Positions 7,999 to 10,145 of a stretch of DNA of 10,145 bases are shown here, piece after piece (the first letter of the stretch is position 1; each line of letters opens with the position of its first letter). A program made the translations under genes and the position numbers. Source of the stretch: Pavlovales sp. CCMP2436 (Eukaryota > Haptophyta > Pavlovophyceae > Pavlovales). The stretch covers positions 77,972-88,116 of the forward strand of contig MU631780.1 of the NCBI GenBank assembly GCA_026770615.1. The letters are read 5' to 3'. The notes under the pieces are model-generated. The model ran no database searches, was not told the origin of the DNA, and saw nothing but the letters and a program-made list of their open reading frames with translations.

Positions 7999-8236
7999 GG
8001 GTCGAAATCCGAATTAGTGGCGCGATTCCGCACTGGGGAGGGGGAAAAGCGGTGGCCGGGTCGAAGAAGTAGACATCGTTCGCCCCTGCGCGCTAAGTGT
8101 CGATAGCTGCTGTCGGATAGAGCCCTCCTCGAGGGTCGGAGCCCAATTTGTGTGCCTCTCGTGTGTCTCTGTGGTCGAGAACATACTAAAGGTAACTAAC
8201 ATTTCCGATTCTCAGCGTTCGGAAGCGAAAAGAAAG
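7999..8236 (+). repeat. Dispersed repeat, copy B (partner of copy A at 2357-2637)
   Basis: Aligns with the minus strand of 2357-2637 over nearly its whole length. The outermost 45 bases or so (7999-8049) are the best conserved, with only about five differences, and good matches resume at TAGAGCCCTCCT, GTGCCTCTCGTGTG, GGTAACTAA and CGGAAGCGA. It is shorter than copy A by several internal deletions. The clear gapped homology over more than 230 bp shows that the two copies share descent. Confidence 0.85.
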
Positions 8237-8250
8237 TCATGGTTCCCGAA

Positions 8251-8331
8251 GTGGTGCACAAAAGTTAGCTGCGGATTCATGAATGGGGCGCCGCCCCATT
8301 CACGAATCCGCAACTAACTTTTGTGCACCAC
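8251..8331. repeat. 81-bp near-perfect palindrome (40-bp arms, 1-nt spacer)
   Basis: The left arm 8251-8290 (GTGGTGCACAAAAGTTAG..) and the right arm 8292-8331 are reverse complements with two mismatches, separated by a single C at 8291. A transcript of either strand would fold into a long, almost loopless hairpin; as DNA it could form a cruciform. It lies in the part of the MITE-like element that is absent from repeat copy A. Confidence 0.9.
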
Positions 8332-8399
8332 CTCCGGTTCGTGAATTAATCTGAGGGATTTTCACCGGATTTTTTTGCGATTTCCCCCCGGACTGGCCA

Positions 8400-8930
8400 C
8401 TAATTCGGATTTCGACCCGTTGTTATGTTATGTTCTGAGACCCCTTCTACCGCCTGTGGCGCAGTCTCTGGGTACAGACAGGAGGCCCCGGGTGTCAGCG
8501 TCTGAGCGTCACACTGTTGAGCTTTAGCGTCACCTTGCAGCGGTGGTACCAAAGCACCGACAGAGCTTCGAGCAGGCGATTTCGTTCGGGTTTTCTTGAA
8601 GATGGGTTTCACGTCCGATAGTCTCGTCAATTTGCGCCAGTATGCCTTGTCTTTTGCGGCCTTGCCCCAGGTCGTCGAGACGCCAACGCCGACTGTTTTC
8701 CCGTCAAGGTTGAAGCCGACGTTGTTGAGCTCGCGAGTTAGGTCGTGTCTGTAGGAGATCAGCGGTCGTCCATTGCGTCGCGGTGCGTTGACCCACGATG
8801 TCATGAACATGCGAGGAAGTCTCGACATGCTCATGCGCATTACATGTCCCGCCCAGCGTAATTTCCGATTGGAAATATACTGGTCGATGTCTATGACGCC
8901 GACGGCGACATACTGCGGCGCGATGGCAGC
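8400..8930 (-). pseudogene. 3' end of a non-LTR (LINE-type) retrotransposon reverse transcriptase ORF
   Basis: The minus-strand frame reads QYISNRKLRWAGHVMRM, then SRLPRM, RRNGRPLISYRHDLTREL, and WGKAAKDKAYWRKLTRL. This ordered set (R-LRW-GHV-RM, then GRP--YR-DL, then W--A-D--YWR-L) is the characteristic C-terminal tail downstream of the reverse transcriptase domain in LINE ORF2-type proteins. The polymerase domain itself (YADD motif) is absent. The frame meets TAA at 8931-8933, with further stops upstream, so only the 3' end survives, as expected for a 5'-truncated and decayed insertion. The last codons (GRNPN and stop) are encoded by the inverted repeat of the MITE-like element, so the original C-terminus appears to have been replaced by an insertion. 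Confidence 0.85.
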
Positions 8931-8990
8931 TTACTTGAAAATGTAGTCGGAGGAGTACTTATTTTTTTAATAATTATATGTTGACTGATA

Positions 8991-9022
8991 GGGATTCAAG
9001 CTGGCGTCTGACTGTCCTGAAT
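8991..9022 (+). repeat. 32-bp direct repeat, copy 1 (TATA-linked)
   Basis: GGGATTCAAGCTGGCGTCTG and the following 12 bases match 9892-9923 at 28 of 32 positions in the same orientation. A TATATG lies 16 bp upstream at 8975-8980. The partner has TATATAAG 15 bp upstream, so the homology includes the spacing to the TATA-like box. This resembles two related promoter or LTR fragments. Confidence 0.75.
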
Positions 9023-9053
9023 ATATGTGATACCCTGGACAGGCTATGGCTTC

Positions 9054-9129
9054 GGTCACCCCCTGTTAGTCCGCAGGCGCAAGTGGGGGACGACCATCCT
9101 GAGCACTGTTCGCCTCCATAGTTGAAGAC
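9054..9129 (+). repeat. Inverted repeat partner 1
   Basis: GGTCACCCCCTGTTAG, GGGACGACCATCCTGAGC and TTCGCC..GAAGAC occur in the same order on the minus strand of 9791-9838, with short insertions here. The best block matches at 18 of 20 positions. Together with the neighbouring 32-bp direct repeat this suggests two rearranged copies of one element. Confidence 0.7.
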
Positions 9130-9251
9130 AGAGCTCGCTCTAGGCTTGCTAGATTCGTCTCGGAGAGCTCTATTCTATACTAATGTTAGGGGGTTCGGGC
9201 TGGCGGTACGTTTCAAGTTCAAGTCAGGCTGATCTAAGCGCTCCGACGCAG

Positions 9252-9368
9252 GCTCCTACGCGCTACGCCGAATTGGGGAGCTGGTAGAAGTGGTGGATGA
9301 TGAGGAAGCCGAAAACAAAGCGCTGGAGTCGCTGCGCAACGCGGGGCCGCCCGACAGTGCGCGAGCAA
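9252..9368 (+). CDS. Candidate internal exon of an unidentified gene
   Basis: Between an acceptor-like CTCCGACGCAG (AG at 9250-9251) and a consensus donor GCAA|GTGAGT (GT at 9369) lies a 117-nt open frame. It includes YALRRIGELVEVVDDEEAEN and KALESLRNAGPPDSARA. The translation looks protein-like, with an acidic amphipathic helix. The exon would be phase 1-1 (39 codons). There is no ATG in the open frame (9233-9610), which argues against a stand-alone gene. I do not recognise the family and found no convincing neighbouring exons. It may be an exon of a gene continuing to the right, or a relic inside transposon debris. Confidence 0.3.
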
Positions 9369-9790
9369 GTGAGTCCATTGGTGATCCCAGCGGTGACGTA
9401 TCGCTGGGAAGCGATGGGGTTTTGAATGTCGAGAACTCGTTTGCGCGTGCAGGGCGCGGGCCGCAGCGCGGGGGCGCGGTGGAAGGACTGGTTGTAGAGG
9501 GAGCCGGATACATTAGTCAGAAATTTGTGAGTTTGAATGCGTGTGGTAGTAAATCAGTATCTAACAAAGTGATCTTTTTAAAAGAGGGGATTGGTGAATA
9601 CAGTATTTAGCACAACGAAGAAAAATATTTAAATGTGAGAAAATTTGGATACAGTATATAGCATTTTGAACTTGTTGAATGTAATTTTAATAAGCAAGTA
9701 AGTTAGTGGGCGTCAATTTTTATAAAAAGTTAGATACGAACCTACTGCAGATACATATATTCAAAATTTCACTGGCCACATTTAGTTGTT
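9369..9790. other. Spacer, increasingly AT-rich
   Basis: The first part continues the open frame of the candidate exon to 9610 but loses its GC-rich composition. From about 9500 the sequence is AT-rich and carries a short direct repeat (9596-9612 and 9647-9663). A TTTTTAAAA motif occurs near 9575. No gene is supported. Confidence 0.5.
9596..9612 (+). repeat. 17-bp direct repeat, copy 1 (partner 9647-9663)
   Basis: GAATACAGTATTTAGCA here and GGATACAGTATATAGCA at 9647-9663 match at 15 of 17 positions, start to start 51 bp apart, in an AT-rich stretch. Both carry ATACAGTAT. Confidence 0.6.
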
Positions 9791-9838
9791 GTCTTCGGCG
9801 AAGCGCTCAGGATGATCGTCCTCTGACAGGGGGTGACC
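9791..9838 (-). repeat. Inverted repeat partner 2
   Basis: Reverse complement of the conserved blocks at 9054-9129: GTCTTC..GGCGAA, GCTCAGGATGATCGTCC and CTGACAGGGGGTGACC. It contains an internal near-palindrome AGGATGATCGTCCT. It lies about 40 bp upstream of the TATATAAG box. Confidence 0.7.
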
Positions 9839-9876
9839 TGAGCCAGAGCCGACACCGCTCCCAGCCAGTTGGGAAC

Positions 9877-9884
9877 TATATAAG
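9877..9884 (+). promoter_or_regulatory. TATA box-like TATATAAG
   Basis: A canonical TATATAAG lies 15 bp upstream of the second 32-bp repeat (9892-9923). The repeat partner has a degenerate TATATG in the same place. A conserved TATA plus downstream repeat is what an LTR or other transposon promoter would look like. No transcript is evident. Confidence 0.4.
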
Positions 9885-9891
9885 TCTGGAA

Positions 9892-9923
9892 GGGATTCTA
9901 GCTTGCGTCTGTCTGTTCTGAAT
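9892..9923 (+). repeat. 32-bp direct repeat, copy 2 (TATA-linked)
   Basis: Matches 8991-9022 at 28 of 32 positions in the same orientation, with a TATATAAG box 15 bp upstream. Confidence 0.75.
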
Positions 9924-10145
9924 GGTGTGCTGGTCTGAGCGCTGCATCGCCCATTGCCTGCTGCGTGCTTTAGTCAGCTGCGCTGGCTATACAACATTGC
10001 CAGGACTAACGTCTGACGTCGACCAAGTCGGTGAGTGAACAAGACCTGTTGAACCATGCTTAGCCGCTATATATTTGTATTGCACGCTTTATCGCCATCC
10101 TGAAACGTCCGGATCGCGCTGTCCGCTTGCGAGGCAGCCCGATGG
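9924..10145. other. Unassigned right edge
   Basis: No gene or RNA is recognised. A GGTGAGTGAAC at 10030-10040 resembles a splice donor, so an exon could end there, but no matching open frame is convincing. Confidence 0.35.

Larger units (their letters stand above)
7999..8418 (+). mobile_element. MITE-like element with 23-bp terminal inverted repeats (contains repeat copy B)
   Basis: Bases 7999-8021 (GGGTCGAAATCC..GTGGC) are repeated exactly, in inverse orientation, at 8396-8418. The 420-bp unit is flanked on both sides by GTTG (7995-7998 and 8419-8422), a possible 4-bp target-site duplication. It encodes no protein of its own. The left 238 bp (7999-8236) are homologous to repeat copy A at 2357-2637. 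The right part holds an 81-bp palindrome. Exact long terminal inverted repeats, no ORF and small size fit a non-autonomous DNA transposon. Reservations: a 4-bp duplication can arise by chance, and copy A shares only the left part, so the true element boundaries need other copies. Confidence 0.6.

Noticed and set aside
1..10145. CRISPR array, tRNA or rRNA gene
   Set aside because: No regularly spaced identical repeats, no cloverleaf I could draw, and no conserved rRNA stretch.

Overview
The window looks like nuclear DNA from a unicellular eukaryote, most likely a GC-rich alga or related protist; I cannot name the lineage. Three things point this way. Coding regions are very GC-rich and separated by AT-rich spacers. 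The genes have GT-AG introns with C-rich pyrimidine tracts before the acceptor. The protein set is eukaryotic: a calmodulin-type kinase, a mitochondrial m-AAA protease with a targeting peptide, and a non-LTR retrotransposon remnant. There is no operon structure and there are no ribosome binding sites.

Layout: 1-92 is an intron end plus the short last exon of a gene running in from the left (+). 93-944 is spacer, partly very AT-rich. 945-1841 (-) is a short-chain dehydrogenase/reductase (SDR)-like gene that lacks the usual YxxxK catalytic pair. 1842-2941 is spacer holding repeat copy A (2357-2637). 2942-4631 (-) is a two-exon protein kinase with a PH-like N-terminus, a CaMK-type catalytic domain and a basic calmodulin-binding-like tail supplied by the second exon. 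4632-5158 is a divergent promoter region with an AT-flanked palindrome. 5159-7838 (+) is a two-exon AFG3/Yta12-type m-AAA protease (FtsH family). 7839-10145 is mainly transposon debris: repeat copy B inside a 420-bp element with 23-bp terminal inverted repeats and an 81-bp palindrome, the 3' end of a LINE-type reverse transcriptase ORF (8400-8930, -), two TATA-linked repeat copies, and an orphan exon-like ORF (9252-9368).

The genes do not form an obvious pathway. The kinase and the m-AAA protease are divergent neighbours and could share a promoter region. The notable structure is in the non-coding DNA. A repeat of about 240-280 bp occurs twice in opposite orientation, bracketing the kinase/protease pair. 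One copy carries features of a MITE-like DNA element that ends exactly where the LINE ORF now stops. I found no convincing new defence or biosynthetic system. The best leads are the repeat family, the SDR with degenerate catalytic residues and a stop codon inside a splice-donor consensus, and the PH-CaMK architecture with DWG in place of DFG.
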